This document shows, in pieces, positions 41,471-50,655 of a DNA stretch of 64,000 nucleotides. Every line of letters begins with the position of its first letter. Position 1 is the stretch's first letter. The notes beneath the pieces were generated by a model. The model did no database searches. It was not told the DNA's origin and saw nothing but the letters and a program-made list of their open reading frames with translations. A program made the translations under genes and the position numbers. The DNA is from JAVBOW01 sp031549495 (GTDB taxonomy: Bacteria; Bacteroidota; Bacteroidia; Bacteroidales; Rikenellaceae). Location: positions 1 to 64,000 of the forward strand of contig JAVBPS010000011.1 of the NCBI GenBank assembly GCA_031549495.1, given 5' to 3'.

Positions 41471-44251
41471 CTATATGACTATATTGATTATCTTGCCCGG
41501 CACGATGATCATTTTTTTCGGGGCGCGCCCTTCCGTGTAGCGGGTGGCTTGCTCGTCGGCCAGTACGGCGGCCTCGATCTCGGCATTGCTGATGCCCAGC
41601 GGCAACTCCTTTTTGAAGCGCAGCTTGCCGTTCACCGACACCGGGTATTCGAAGCTGCTCTCCACCAGGTATTTTTCCTCGGCTTCGGGGAAGCTCGCGT
41701 CGAAAATCGTGGTGGTGTGGCCCAGGGCCGTGTGCCATAACTCCTCGGTCACGTGCGGGGCGAAGGGAGAGAGGATCACCGCGAGGGGTTCGAGGATCGC
41801 GCGCTTGTGGCACTCGCCCAGCTCGCCCAGGCAGATCATGAAGGCGCTCACGGAGGTGTTGAACGAGAAGGTCTCGATGTCGCCGCGCACTTTTTTGATC
41901 GTTTTGTGCAGCGCTTTCAGCTCGGCGGGGGTGGCGGGTTCGTCCGTCACGCACCGGTGGCCGTCCTTCGTCCAGAAAAGTTTCCAGAAACGGCGCAGGA
42001 ATTTGTGCACGCCGTCGATACCGTTCGTGTCCCACGGTTTGGCCTGCTCCAGCGGGCCGAGGAACATCTCATACATGCGCAGCGTGTCGGCGCCGTAGTT
42101 TTCGACGATCATGTCGGGGTTCACGACGTTGAACATCGACTTGGACATTTTTTCCACGGCCCAGCCGCAGATGTATTTGCCCTCTTCGAGGATGAATTCG
42201 GCGTGGGCGAAGTCGGGCTGCCATTTCTTGAAGGCCTCGGTGTCGAGCACGTCGTTGCGCACGATGTTCACGTCGACGTGGATTTCCTGGGTGTCGTAGG
42301 CGTCCTTCAGGTTGAGGGAGACGAATTTGTTGGTGCCCTTGACGCGGTAGACGAAGTTCGAGCGGCCCTGGATCATCCCCTGGTTGACCAGTTTTTTGAA
42401 CGGCTCGGATTCGCAGACCGCGCCCAGGTCGTAGAGGAACATGTTCCAGAAGCGCGAGTACATCAGGTGCCCCGTGGCGTGTTCGATGCCGCCGACGTAG
42501 AGGTCGACGTTGCGCCAGTATTCGTTGGCGGTCTTGCTGACGAGGGCTTTGTCGTTGCGCGGATCCATGTAGCGCAGGAAGTAGGCCGAGGAGCCTGCGA
42601 AGCCGGGCATGGTGCTCAGTTCGTACGGGTGCCCTTCAGGGGTGTGCCACTCCTTCACGCGGGCCAGGGGCGGCTCGCCGTCGGTCGTGGGGCCGAAATC
42701 CTGGATCGCGGGGAGTTCCAGCGGCAGTTTGTCGTCCGCCAGGGGGTAGGCCACCTCGTCCTTATAGTAGATCGGGAAGGGTTCCCCCCAGTAGCGCTGG
42801 CGGCTGAAGATGGCGTCGCGCAGGCGGTAGTTGACCTGTTTTTTGCCGATGCCGCGTTTTTCGGATTCGGTGAACATGGTTTGAATCGCCTCGGTTACAT
42901 CCATCCCGGTGATGAAATCCGAGTTGATTACTTTGCCCGATTTTGCGTCGTAGGAGGCCTCGTTCACGTCGCCGCCCTCGACCACGGGAATGATCGGCAG
43001 GTTGAAATGGCGGGCAAAAGCCCAGTCCCGCGAGTCGTGCGCCGGGACGGCCATGATGGCGCCCGTGCCGTAGCCCGCGAGGACGTAATCGGAGATGTAG
43101 ATGGGGATGCGCACGCCGTTGAAGGGGTTCAGGGCGTAGCTCCCGGTGAAGGATCCGCTCACGCGTTTCGCGTCGGCAATACGCTCTCGTTCAGAGCGTT
43201 TATTGGTTTCGGCGATGTAGGCGTCGATCTCGTTTTTCTGTGCCGGGGTGGTTAGGGCAGGCACCAGTTCGTGCTCGGGGGCGAGCACCATGAAGGTGGC
43301 CCCGAAGATGGTGTCCGGGCGGGTGGTGAAGATCTCCAGTTGCTCCCCGCCGGAGAGTTTGTTGTCGGCCGTGGCCTCCAGGCGGAAGAACATTTGCGCG
43401 CCTTCGCTGCGGCCGATCCAGTTGCGCTGGATCTCCTTCAAAGACTCACTCCATTCGAGCCGGATCAGTCCGTCGAGCATCCGTTCGGCATAGGCGGTTA
43501 TCCGGAGCAGCCATTGCTTCATCCGTTTTTGTTCCACCGGGAAGCCGCCGCGTACCGAGAGCCCGTCCTTCACTTCGTCGTTGGCCAGCACCGTCCCCAG
43601 GCCGGGGCACCAGTTGACCATCGTGTCCGCGCGGTAGGCCAGGCGGTAGTTCTGCAGCGTCTCTTCCTGCGCCGCCTCGTCCATCGCGTTCCACTCGGCG
43701 GCGGTGAAGTTTATCGGGCGGGTGCAGGCGACGTTGAGGTCCTCGCTGCCCTGGGCGGCGAAGACTTCTTTCAGTTCGGCGATCGGACGGGCCTGTTTGG
43801 CGTCGTTGCAGTAGTACGATTCGAACATTTGGATGAACGCCCACTGCGTCCAGTGGTAGTAACCCGGGTCGCAGGTGCGCACCTCGCGCGACCAGTCGTA
43901 CGAGAAACCGATCTTGTCCATCTGCTTGCGGTAGCGGGCGATGTTCTTCTCGGTGGTCACCGCCGGATGCTGGCCGGTCTGGATCGCGTACTGCTCGGCC
44001 GGCAGCCCGAAGGCGTCGTAGCCCATCGGGTGCAGCACGTTGAAGCCGCAAAGCCGTTTGTAGCGCGTATAGATGTCCGAGGCGATGTAGCCCAGCGGGT
44101 GCCCCACGTGCAGCCCCGCCCCCGACGGGTAGGGGAACATGTCCAACACGTAGAATTTGGGGCGCGAGGGATCCACGTCCACCTTGTAGGTGCCGCGCTG
44201 GTCCCACTCCTGCTGCCACTTCTGCTCGATCTGCCTGAAATTGTAGTCCAT
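41471..44251 (-). CDS. leuS: Leucyl-tRNA synthetase
   Basis: 926 aa class Ia synthetase. HIGH-type motif in PYPSGAGLHVGHPLGY (near residue 40-55), the CP1 editing domain with FTTRPDTIFGATFMVLAPEH, and the KMSKS loop in AVEKMSKSMFNVVNPD. C-terminal anticodon-binding helices end at the stop without fusion. Somewhat longer than the E. coli enzyme (860 aa), as usual in Bacteroidota, which carry an insertion near KVNKFVS-like GTNKFVSLNLKDAYDT. Monocistronic, with a promoter at 44278-44285 and a bidirectional terminator. Confidence 0.98.
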   Translation of the reverse strand: MDYNFRQIEQKWQQEWDQRGTYKVDVDPSRPKFYVLDMFPYPSGAGLHVGHPLGYIASDIYTRYKRLCGFNVLHPMGYDAFGLPAEQYAIQTGQHPAVTTEKNIARYRKQMDKIGFSYDWSREVRTCDPGYYHWTQWAFIQMFESYYCNDAKQARPIAELKEVFAAQGSEDLNVACTRPINFTAAEWNAMDEAAQEETLQNYRLAYRADTMVNWCPGLGTVLANDEVKDGLSVRGGFPVEQKRMKQWLLRITAYAERMLDGLIRLEWSESLKEIQRNWIGRSEGAQMFFRLEATADNKLSGGEQLEIFTTRPDTIFGATFMVLAPEHELVPALTTPAQKNEIDAYIAETNKRSERERIADAKRVSGSFTGSYALNPFNGVRIPIYISDYVLAGYGTGAIMAVPAHDSRDWAFARHFNLPIIPVVEGGDVNEASYDAKSGKVINSDFITGMDVTEAIQTMFTESEKRGIGKKQVNYRLRDAIFSRQRYWGEPFPIYYKDEVAYPLADDKLPLELPAIQDFGPTTDGEPPLARVKEWHTPEGHPYELSTMPGFAGSSAYFLRYMDPRNDKALVSKTANEYWRNVDLYVGGIEHATGHLMYSRFWNMFLYDLGAVCESEPFKKLVNQGMIQGRSNFVYRVKGTNKFVSLNLKDAYDTQEIHVDVNIVRNDVLDTEAFKKWQPDFAHAEFILEEGKYICGWAVEKMSKSMFNVVNPDMIVENYGADTLRMYEMFLGPLEQAKPWDTNGIDGVHKFLRRFWKLFWTKDGHRCVTDEPATPAELKALHKTIKKVRGDIETFSFNTSVSAFMICLGELGECHKRAILEPLAVILSPFAPHVTEELWHTALGHTTTIFDASFPEAEEKYLVESSFEYPVSVNGKLRFKKELPLGISNAEIEAAVLADEQATRYTEGRAPKKMIIVPGKIINIVI

Positions 44252-44277
44252 GATGCTTTGAGAAAGAATTGAGGAGG

Positions 44278-44285
44278 CAAATTTA
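44278..44285 (-). promoter_or_regulatory. -7 box of leuS
   Basis: Minus strand TAAATTTG, exact TAnnTTTG, 27 bp before the leuS start. Confidence 0.65.
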
Positions 44286-44349
44286 AGGCTTTTTCGCCGG
44301 AAAATGCAACATAATGTTTCGGGGGATGGTCGGCGGCTAAAAAAAAGAT

Positions 44350-44357
44350 TATATTTG
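44350..44357 (+). promoter_or_regulatory. -7 box of propeller lipoprotein 1
   Basis: TATATTTG, exact consensus, 70 bp before the start. The following leader (ATCCTGCGGGCGA, then TTTGAAAATCTGAAT) is repeated before the second paralogue. Confidence 0.7.
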
Positions 44358-44426
44358 ACAGCCGTAGTGTTCGTTTATGTGATCCTGCGGGCGATTGAAG
44401 GGGAAATTTGAAAATCTGAATAAGCG

Positions 44427-45434
44427 ATGAAGAAACTCAACCTTGTTTTGTGTTTGGCGACTATCGCCGTTTGCGTGGGGTTTGTTTCGTGCAAGAAAGA
44501 GGCAAAACCGCAAACCGATGAAAAATTGGATAATGTGTACGCCGTCGGATACCGGTATCTTGGAAGCGCGAAGGTTCCCGTAGTGTGGAGAAATGGCGTT
44601 TCTTCGGATTTGGGCGCGATATGCGGGGAAGCCTGCGGCGTCGCGGCCTCGGGCAAAAATGTCTATGTGGCGGGCTATATAGCTGTAAATGGGGTGGAAA
44701 AGGCCGTCCTTTGGAAAAACGGCGTGGTGCAGGCCGTGTTGAACGAAGGACCCTATGACGCCAGGGCCAAAGTGGTTTATGCTTTCGACGACCGGGTGTA
44801 TGTCTTCTGGCTGGAGGAAGACCAATATGGATATTACGTGGTGAAGCTGTGGCATAACGGCGTGAACACGGTGCTGGATCGCAACTATGCCGACGGCCGT
44901 TGGCTCGCCTGTGTGACGATGTATGAATCGGGTTCGGATGTCTGGGCGGCCAGGCATTACAACAACGTGGTCAAGCAGTGGAAGAACGGGAATCTGGTGA
45001 TGAACAAGGATTACTATCCCGTCAGCGTTTACAGCCTCGCGTTCAGCGATGGGGATTTTTATGTGCTGGGTAAGCAGTACGGGTATACGAAAGTATGGAA
45101 AAACAACAATGAGGTCGTCTCTTTCCGGGATGGATCCGGCGCGACGATCCATTGGTTCTATGTGAATGACGGAGATACCTATATCGGCGGTACGGATGCG
45201 TCCCGCGCGGTGATGTGGAAGAATGGACTGCCGACCGTTTACGAGGGCGTCAATGCGGTGAACGGTATCTTTTCTACCGCGAAAGGTGTTTATGTCGCAG
45301 GAAACGGGTCGTGGCCCAAAATCTGGGAGAATGGGGAGGAGATGGCCGGTCTGGCCGAGGTGGATGGGATATCGCATGTGCATTGCATTTTTGCGCAGTA
45401 TTCCCCGGGCGGGGCTGCGGTCGCCGGGAGGTGA
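44427..45434 (+). CDS. Propeller-like repeat lipoprotein, paralogue 1
   Basis: 335 aa. Signal MKKLNLVLCLATIAVCVGFVSC gives a lipoprotein. The body is made of about six to seven repeats of 40-50 residues, each with a VYVAG(Y)-like strand and a VLWKNG / VMWKNG-like strand, for example AVLWKNGVVQAVL, VVKLWHNGVNTVL, VMWKNGLPTVY. This resembles a beta-propeller. I do not recognise a named family and no catalytic residues stand out. Tandem with a paralogue that has its own copied promoter. Lower GC and different codon use than the ribosomal neighbours may indicate more recent acquisition. Confidence 0.78.
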   Translation: MKKLNLVLCLATIAVCVGFVSCKKEAKPQTDEKLDNVYAVGYRYLGSAKVPVVWRNGVSSDLGAICGEACGVAASGKNVYVAGYIAVNGVEKAVLWKNGVVQAVLNEGPYDARAKVVYAFDDRVYVFWLEEDQYGYYVVKLWHNGVNTVLDRNYADGRWLACVTMYESGSDVWAARHYNNVVKQWKNGNLVMNKDYYPVSVYSLAFSDGDFYVLGKQYGYTKVWKNNNEVVSFRDGSGATIHWFYVNDGDTYIGGTDASRAVMWKNGLPTVYEGVNAVNGIFSTAKGVYVAGNGSWPKIWENGEEMAGLAEVDGISHVHCIFAQYSPGGAAVAGR

Positions 45435-45463
45435 CCGGGGCGATCGAGGGGTGAAGAAAAAAT

Positions 45464-45471
45464 TATGTTTG
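45464..45471 (+). promoter_or_regulatory. -7 box of propeller lipoprotein 2
   Basis: TATGTTTG, exact consensus, in the leader copied from paralogue 1. Confidence 0.7.
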
Positions 45472-45537
45472 ACCGAAGCATTCGTTTGCATGATCCTGCG
45501 GGCGACTGGAGGTGGAATTTGAAAATCTGAATGAGTT

Positions 45538-46635
45538 ATGAAGAAACTCAACCTTGTTTTTTGTCTGGCGGTTGCCGTTGTTTGCTTCGGCGTTGTTTCG
45601 TGCAAGGATACATGCAGTGGGGATCCCGACCCCGATCCGGAGCAGGTCGACCCGAACGATGTCTACATAGTGGGATCAAAATTCATTGTCAGCGACCTCG
45701 TTACGGTTCCCGTTGTATGGAAGAACGGTGATATGACGGTGCTCGGTACTTCATATGGGGAGGGTCGGGCTGTTTGCGTTGTGGGAGATGATGTTTATGT
45801 CGCAGGATATGAGTATGTTGATGGAAATAGTACGGCCGTCCTATGGATCAATGGCGTTGCTAACTTTTTGCCCGGCGGGGATTACTCCGAAGCAAGATGT
45901 GTATGCGTGGATGGAGACGATGTTTATGTCGGGGGCTCCTGGATTGAGATGAGGAACAGCGGCTGGGAGTATAATAATGCGGTTGGCGCGTGGCACTCGG
46001 CTGTAGTGTGGAAGAACGGTGTGCCGATGAAGCTTTGTGAGAACGGGTTTCCGGGAGGGGATGCTTTCGTCTCCTGTGTCGGCGTTCATGACGGAAGGTT
46101 GTATGCGGCCGGGGTGATCGGCGCGGGGGTTGAGGTTTGTTCCGCCAGGCTATGGAGGGATGGCAATGAAGTTTGGAAACGGTATGGCGAAGGGGATGGG
46201 GGATTTGATTTTTGCGCTGTTACTATTTCGAATGGGAAGTTGTTTACTGCCGTACAATGGTTCGATTCCAATCATAACCAAAGGTTTAGTGTATGGCGCC
46301 AGAACATGGCCTCGGTCATGGAAATCGACAATAGTTGTAGTCATAAGTATGCGCCTGCTGATTACATACGTGGCATGGTTGTTCACGATGAAGATATTTA
46401 TGCCGCAGGAACCCTGTTGCATCGGGCTGTTGTCTGGAAAAATGGAGAGCCGATAGTGTTGGTCGGAGCCGATACCGCGTCATCTGTTTTTGTTACCCCT
46501 GACGGAGATGTTTATGTGACTGCCTGGTATGGGGATTTGTATTGGAAGAACGGTACGCCTGTGGTGGTTATGGGGGACGATAGTGGCTGGTGGAGCATGT
46601 CCCAAAAATCTATTTTCGTAGTTCCGAAAAATTGA
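45538..46635 (+). CDS. Propeller-like repeat lipoprotein, paralogue 2
   Basis: 365 aa. Same lipoprotein signal (MKKLNLVFCLAVAVVCFGVVSC) and repeat design as the preceding gene: DDVYVAGYEYVDGNSTAVLW, DDVYVGGSWIEM, IYAAGTLLHRAVVWKNGEPI, DVYVTAWYGDLYWKNGTPVV. A linker with DPDPDPEQVDPND follows the signal. The repeats are more regular than in paralogue 1. Function unknown; a surface binding role is plausible. Followed by a strong terminator. Confidence 0.78.
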   Translation: MKKLNLVFCLAVAVVCFGVVSCKDTCSGDPDPDPEQVDPNDVYIVGSKFIVSDLVTVPVVWKNGDMTVLGTSYGEGRAVCVVGDDVYVAGYEYVDGNSTAVLWINGVANFLPGGDYSEARCVCVDGDDVYVGGSWIEMRNSGWEYNNAVGAWHSAVVWKNGVPMKLCENGFPGGDAFVSCVGVHDGRLYAAGVIGAGVEVCSARLWRDGNEVWKRYGEGDGGFDFCAVTISNGKLFTAVQWFDSNHNQRFSVWRQNMASVMEIDNSCSHKYAPADYIRGMVVHDEDIYAAGTLLHRAVVWKNGEPIVLVGADTASSVFVTPDGDVYVTAWYGDLYWKNGTPVVVMGDDSGWWSMSQKSIFVVPKN

Positions 46636-46661
46636 TCGATTTTTAATCTTGTCAATATTTG

Positions 46662-46697
46662 CCGGAGAGTGTTGATCGCACTCTCCGGTTTTGTTTT
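46662..46697 (+). terminator. Terminator of the propeller lipoprotein genes
   Basis: A 10-bp stem CCGGAGAGTG / CACTCTCCGG around a 7-nt loop is followed by TTTTGTTTT. Confidence 0.9.
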
Positions 46698-46937
46698 ATG
46701 GTCTGAATTGCGGCCAAGCGCCATCTATATATATGTCTGAAAATATGGATGTTGTGTGTTTTTGGCGGGCATAAATATAATATATAATTATTGTTTTATA
46801 ATAATTATAAATAAATACAATAAAAATCCCTCTCCCAAAACCCCCGAAATCCTCGAAAAAGCCCGTAAATCCGGCGAAAAACAGCGTTTTTCCGTGAAAA
46901 TAATTGCCATTATATATGGTGGTGTGGAAAAAAGCTG

Positions 46938-46945
46938 TATCTTTG
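46938..46945 (+). promoter_or_regulatory. -7 box of the str-S10-spc operon
   Basis: TATCTTTG, exact consensus, 59 bp before rpsL. An AT-rich upstream tract could be an UP-like element. Confidence 0.65.
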
Positions 46946-47003
46946 CAGTCCATTTTGGATAATGGAACAGGGAATAATTAACTAAAAAACAAGGAAAAAC
47001 GAA

Positions 47004-47402
<399 letters not shown>

Positions 47403-47575
47403 CGGACCGACGAAAAGAGTCCAGGAAAATTAACCGGCCGAGGGCAGTAACCAGGGACAAGGGAAGAGGCAGCGAAAGAAGGTTGCCGGACAGCGATGCT
47501 GAAAAAGTGCGGAGCTGATCAAGTACCTCCCCGAAGTGAAGATAGCCGCCCGGCCAACAAAAACAAAAAGAAGCA

Positions 47576-48052
47576 ATGAGAAAAGCAAAGCCTAAAAAGC
47601 GAATTCTACTTCCGGATCCCAAGTTCTCCGACGTGCTTGTGACCAGGTTTGTGAATAACCTGATGCTGGATGGTAAGAAGAGTATTGCCTACACGATCTT
47701 CTATGATGCATTGGATATCGTGGGCGAGAAGCTGAAAGATGCAGAAAAGGCTCCTCTGGAGATCTGGAAACAGGCATTGGAGAACATTACCCCCCAGGTG
47801 GAGGTGAAGTCCCGCCGCGTGGGCGGCGCCACGTTCCAGGTTCCGATGGAAGTACGCCCCGAACGCAAAATTTCATTATCCATGAAGAACCTTGTTCTTT
47901 ATTCCCGCAAGCGTCCGGGTCGCAGCATGGCCGAGAAACTGGCCGGCGAAGTCATGGCAGCCTACAACCAGGAAGGCGCCGCATACAAACGTAAAGAGGA
48001 AATGCACCGCATGGCCGAAGCCAACAAGGCATTCGCCCATTTCAGATTCTAA
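47576..48052 (+). CDS. rpsG: 30S ribosomal protein S7
   Basis: 158 aa; 16S rRNA assembly and E-site protein. Family blocks: LPDPKFSDVLVTRFVNNLML, VGGATFQVPMEVRPERK and ARKRPGRSMAEKLA-like SRKRPGRSMAEKLAGEVMAA. The gap of 173 bp after rpsL shows no gene. Its stop codon overlaps an AAGGAGG that precedes fusA. Confidence 0.98.
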   Translation: MRKAKPKKRILLPDPKFSDVLVTRFVNNLMLDGKKSIAYTIFYDALDIVGEKLKDAEKAPLEIWKQALENITPQVEVKSRRVGGATFQVPMEVRPERKISLSMKNLVLYSRKRPGRSMAEKLAGEVMAAYNQEGAAYKRKEEMHRMAEANKAFAHFRF

Positions 48053-48057
48053 GGAGG
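48051..48057 (+). promoter_or_regulatory. Shine-Dalgarno-like AAGGAGG before fusA
   Basis: AAGGAGG, overlapping the rpsG stop, lies 4 nt before the fusA ATG. Most genes here lack such a site, as is normal for Bacteroidota, so a full-length one is unusual; its close spacing may limit its use. Confidence 0.6.
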
Positions 48058-48061
48058 ACCG

Positions 48062-50176
48062 ATGGCTAAAAGAGATTTAAATTATACACGCAATATCGGC
48101 ATCATGGCTCACATCGATGCCGGTAAAACCACCACCTCCGAACGCATCCTGTTCTACACCGGGAAAACCCACAAGGTCGGCGAAACCCACGAGGGTACCG
48201 CCACCATGGACTGGATGGCCCAGGAACAGGAACGAGGCATCACCATTACCTCGGCGGCCACCACCGCCTTCTGGATGTACAAGGACCACCAGTACCAGCT
48301 CAACGTGATCGACACCCCGGGACACGTCGACTTTACGGTCGAAGTGGAACGCTCGCTGCGCGTGCTGGACGGTGCCGTGGCTACGTTCTGCGCCGTGGGC
48401 GGCGTGGAGCCCCAGAGCGAAACGGTGTGGCGCCAGGCCGATAAATACAAGGTTCCGCGCATCGGTTACGTGAACAAGATGGACCGCATCGGCGGCGACT
48501 TCCTGAACGTCTGCGCGCAGGTCAAAGAGCGCCTCGGCGCCACCGCCCTGCCCGTCGTTCTGCCCATGGGCAAGGAGGCCAACTTCTACGGGCTGGTAGA
48601 CCTTATATATAATAGGGCGATCATCTACAACGACGACCAGGTCGTTCGCGACAACTTCCACTACGAGGAAATCCCCGCCGACATGAAAGAGGAGGCCGCC
48701 GAATGGCGCGCCAAACTGATCGAAGAAGTGGCCTCGGTGGACGATCAGCTGATGGAGAAATTCTTCGAGGATCCCGATTCGATCACCGCCGACGAACTGA
48801 TCGCCACGATCCGCAAGGCGACCATCGAGATGGTCATCGTGCCGATGCTCTGCGGCTCTTCGTTCAAGAACAAGGGCGTGCAGCTGTTGCTGGACTACAT
48901 CATGGCTTTCCTCCCCTCGCCGCTCGATATCGAGGCCATCGTGGGCACCGATCCGCGTACGGAGAAAGAGGTGGTCCGCCATCCGAGCGAAGACGATCCG
49001 TTCTGCGGGTTGGCCTTCAAGATCGCTACCGACCCCTTCGTGGGCCGTCTGGCTTTCGTTCGCGCCTACTCGGGCAAATTGGATGCCGGTTCCTACGTAC
49101 TCAATACCCGTTCCGATAAGAAGGAGCGTATCTCGCGCCTCTACCAGATGCACTCCAACAAGCAGAACCCGATCGAGGCCGTGACGGCCGGCGATATCTG
49201 CGCGGCGGTGGGCTTCAAGGATGTGCGCACGGGCGACACGCTCTGCGATGAGAAACACCCGATCGTGCTGGAGTCGATGACTTTCCCCGAGCCGGTGATC
49301 GGCCTGGCGGTAGAGCCCAAGACCCAGAAAGACCTCGACAAGCTCGGTATCGCCCTGGGCAAACTCTCCGAAGAGGACCCCACGTTCACCGTGAAGACCG
49401 ACCCGGACAGCGGCCAGACCGTCATCAGCGGGATGGGCGAGCTGCACCTGGAGATCATCGTCGATCGCCTGCGCCGCGAATTCGGCGTGGAGATCAACCA
49501 GGGCGCTCCGCAGGTGAACTACAAAGAGGCTCTCACCGGCTCCGTAGAGCACCGCGAGGTGTTCAAGAAGCAGACCGGCGGTCGCGGTAAGTTCGCCGAT
49601 ATCATCTTTAAGATCGGCCCCGCCGATGAAGGTGTGGTCGGCCTGCAGTTCGTGGACGAGGTGAAGGGCGGCAACATTCCGCGCGAATTCATCCCCTCCG
49701 TGGAGAAGGGCTTCAAGGCCGCCATGGCCAACGGTCCCCTCGCCGGTTACGCGATCGACGCGATGAAAGTCACGCTGATCGACGGTTCGTTCCACGCGGT
49801 CGACTCCGACCAGCTGTCGTTCGAGATCTGCGCGCGCAACGGTTTCCGCCAGTCGGGCAAGAAAGCCTCGCCGGTGATCATGGAACCCGTTATGAGCGTG
49901 GAAGTTGTCACCCCCGAGGAGTCGATGGGCGACATCATCGGCGACTTGAACAAGCGCCGCGGACAGATCGCAGGCATGGAATCGCGCGGCGTGGCCCGTG
50001 TGGTGAAGGCTAAAGTGCCCCTTTCGGAGATGTTCGGTTATGTGACCGTGCTGCGTACGCTCTCTTCGGGCCGTGCGACCTCCACGATGGAATTCTCGCA
50101 CTTCGAACCCGTTTCGCAGAACCTCGCCAAGGATATCATCGAGAAATCGAGCGGCAAACACCAGGAATTAGAATAA
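48062..50176 (+). CDS. fusA: Elongation factor G
   Basis: 704 aa translocase GTPase. G1 motif AHIDAGKTT, switch II DTPGHVDF, and NKMDR; domains II-V follow, with FGVEINQGAPQVNYKEAL and domain IV loop region in KVTLIDGSFHAVDSD. All GTPase motifs are intact, so this is the catalytic copy and not the GTPase-poor EF-G2 some Bacteroidota carry. Followed by rpsJ after 11 bp, with no tuf gene between. Confidence 0.98.
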   Translation: MAKRDLNYTRNIGIMAHIDAGKTTTSERILFYTGKTHKVGETHEGTATMDWMAQEQERGITITSAATTAFWMYKDHQYQLNVIDTPGHVDFTVEVERSLRVLDGAVATFCAVGGVEPQSETVWRQADKYKVPRIGYVNKMDRIGGDFLNVCAQVKERLGATALPVVLPMGKEANFYGLVDLIYNRAIIYNDDQVVRDNFHYEEIPADMKEEAAEWRAKLIEEVASVDDQLMEKFFEDPDSITADELIATIRKATIEMVIVPMLCGSSFKNKGVQLLLDYIMAFLPSPLDIEAIVGTDPRTEKEVVRHPSEDDPFCGLAFKIATDPFVGRLAFVRAYSGKLDAGSYVLNTRSDKKERISRLYQMHSNKQNPIEAVTAGDICAAVGFKDVRTGDTLCDEKHPIVLESMTFPEPVIGLAVEPKTQKDLDKLGIALGKLSEEDPTFTVKTDPDSGQTVISGMGELHLEIIVDRLRREFGVEINQGAPQVNYKEALTGSVEHREVFKKQTGGRGKFADIIFKIGPADEGVVGLQFVDEVKGGNIPREFIPSVEKGFKAAMANGPLAGYAIDAMKVTLIDGSFHAVDSDQLSFEICARNGFRQSGKKASPVIMEPVMSVEVVTPEESMGDIIGDLNKRRGQIAGMESRGVARVVKAKVPLSEMFGYVTVLRTLSSGRATSTMEFSHFEPVSQNLAKDIIEKSSGKHQELE

Positions 50177-50187
50177 AAAGAACAGAT

Positions 50188-50493
50188 ATGAGCCAGAAAA
50201 TCAGAATCAAACTCAAATCGTACGATCACAACCTGGTGGACAAATCCGCCGAGAAGATCGTAAAGACCGTGAAAAGCAGCGGCGCCGTGGTCAGCGGTCC
50301 GATCCCCCTGCCCACGCAGAAGAAGATCTTCACGGTCAACCGCTCGACCTTCGTCAACAAGAAGAGCCGCGAGCAGTTCCAGCTCTGCACCTTCAAGCGG
50401 ATTTTGGACATCTACTCTTCGACCCCGAAGACGATCGATGCCCTGATGAAGTTGGAGCTTCCTTCGGGCGTTGAAGTGGAAATCAAGGTCTGA
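50188..50493 (+). CDS. rpsJ: 30S ribosomal protein S10
   Basis: 101 aa; 30S head protein. MSQKIRIKLKSYDHNLVDKS and PLPTQKKIFTVNRSTFVNKK match the family. Its end is followed by a 162-bp gap carrying an inserted repeat before rplC. Confidence 0.98.
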   Translation: MSQKIRIKLKSYDHNLVDKSAEKIVKTVKSSGAVVSGPIPLPTQKKIFTVNRSTFVNKKSREQFQLCTFKRILDIYSSTPKTIDALMKLELPSGVEVEIKV

Positions 50494-50498
50494 TGCCC

Positions 50499-50556
50499 GT
50501 AGGGGCGACCCTTGTGGTCGCCCAAAAGAAAGGGCACCCACGAGGGGTGCCCCTAC
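50499..50556. repeat. GGGTGCCC-type inverted repeat inside the S10 operon
   Basis: Left arm GTAGGGGCGACCCTTGTGGT has diverged (GCGACC for GCACCC); right arm GGGCACCCACGAGGGGTGCC is near canonical. It sits between rpsJ and rplC, where a strong hairpin could cause partial termination or mRNA processing. Confidence 0.75.
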
Positions 50557-50655
50557 ACGATACCTTATATTATATATAGGGTTTGAGTAACGAATAGCCG
50601 CTGCCCCTGGAGGCATGCTATAACATAAGTAACAACAGACGCAACAAAAGACAAA

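Larger units (their letters stand above)
46636..47003. other. 368-bp AT-rich leader region before rpsL
   Basis: Holds the terminator of the propeller genes (46662-46697), an AT-rich tract with TATATATG- and TAATAATTATAA-like sequence (46725-46825), and the -7 box of the ribosomal operon (46938-46945). Short open frames on both strands show no protein-like pattern. Confidence 0.75.

Noticed and set aside
48077..50161. Long open frame on the - strand
   Set aside because: Antisense of fusA with His/Arg-rich composition; no motif.
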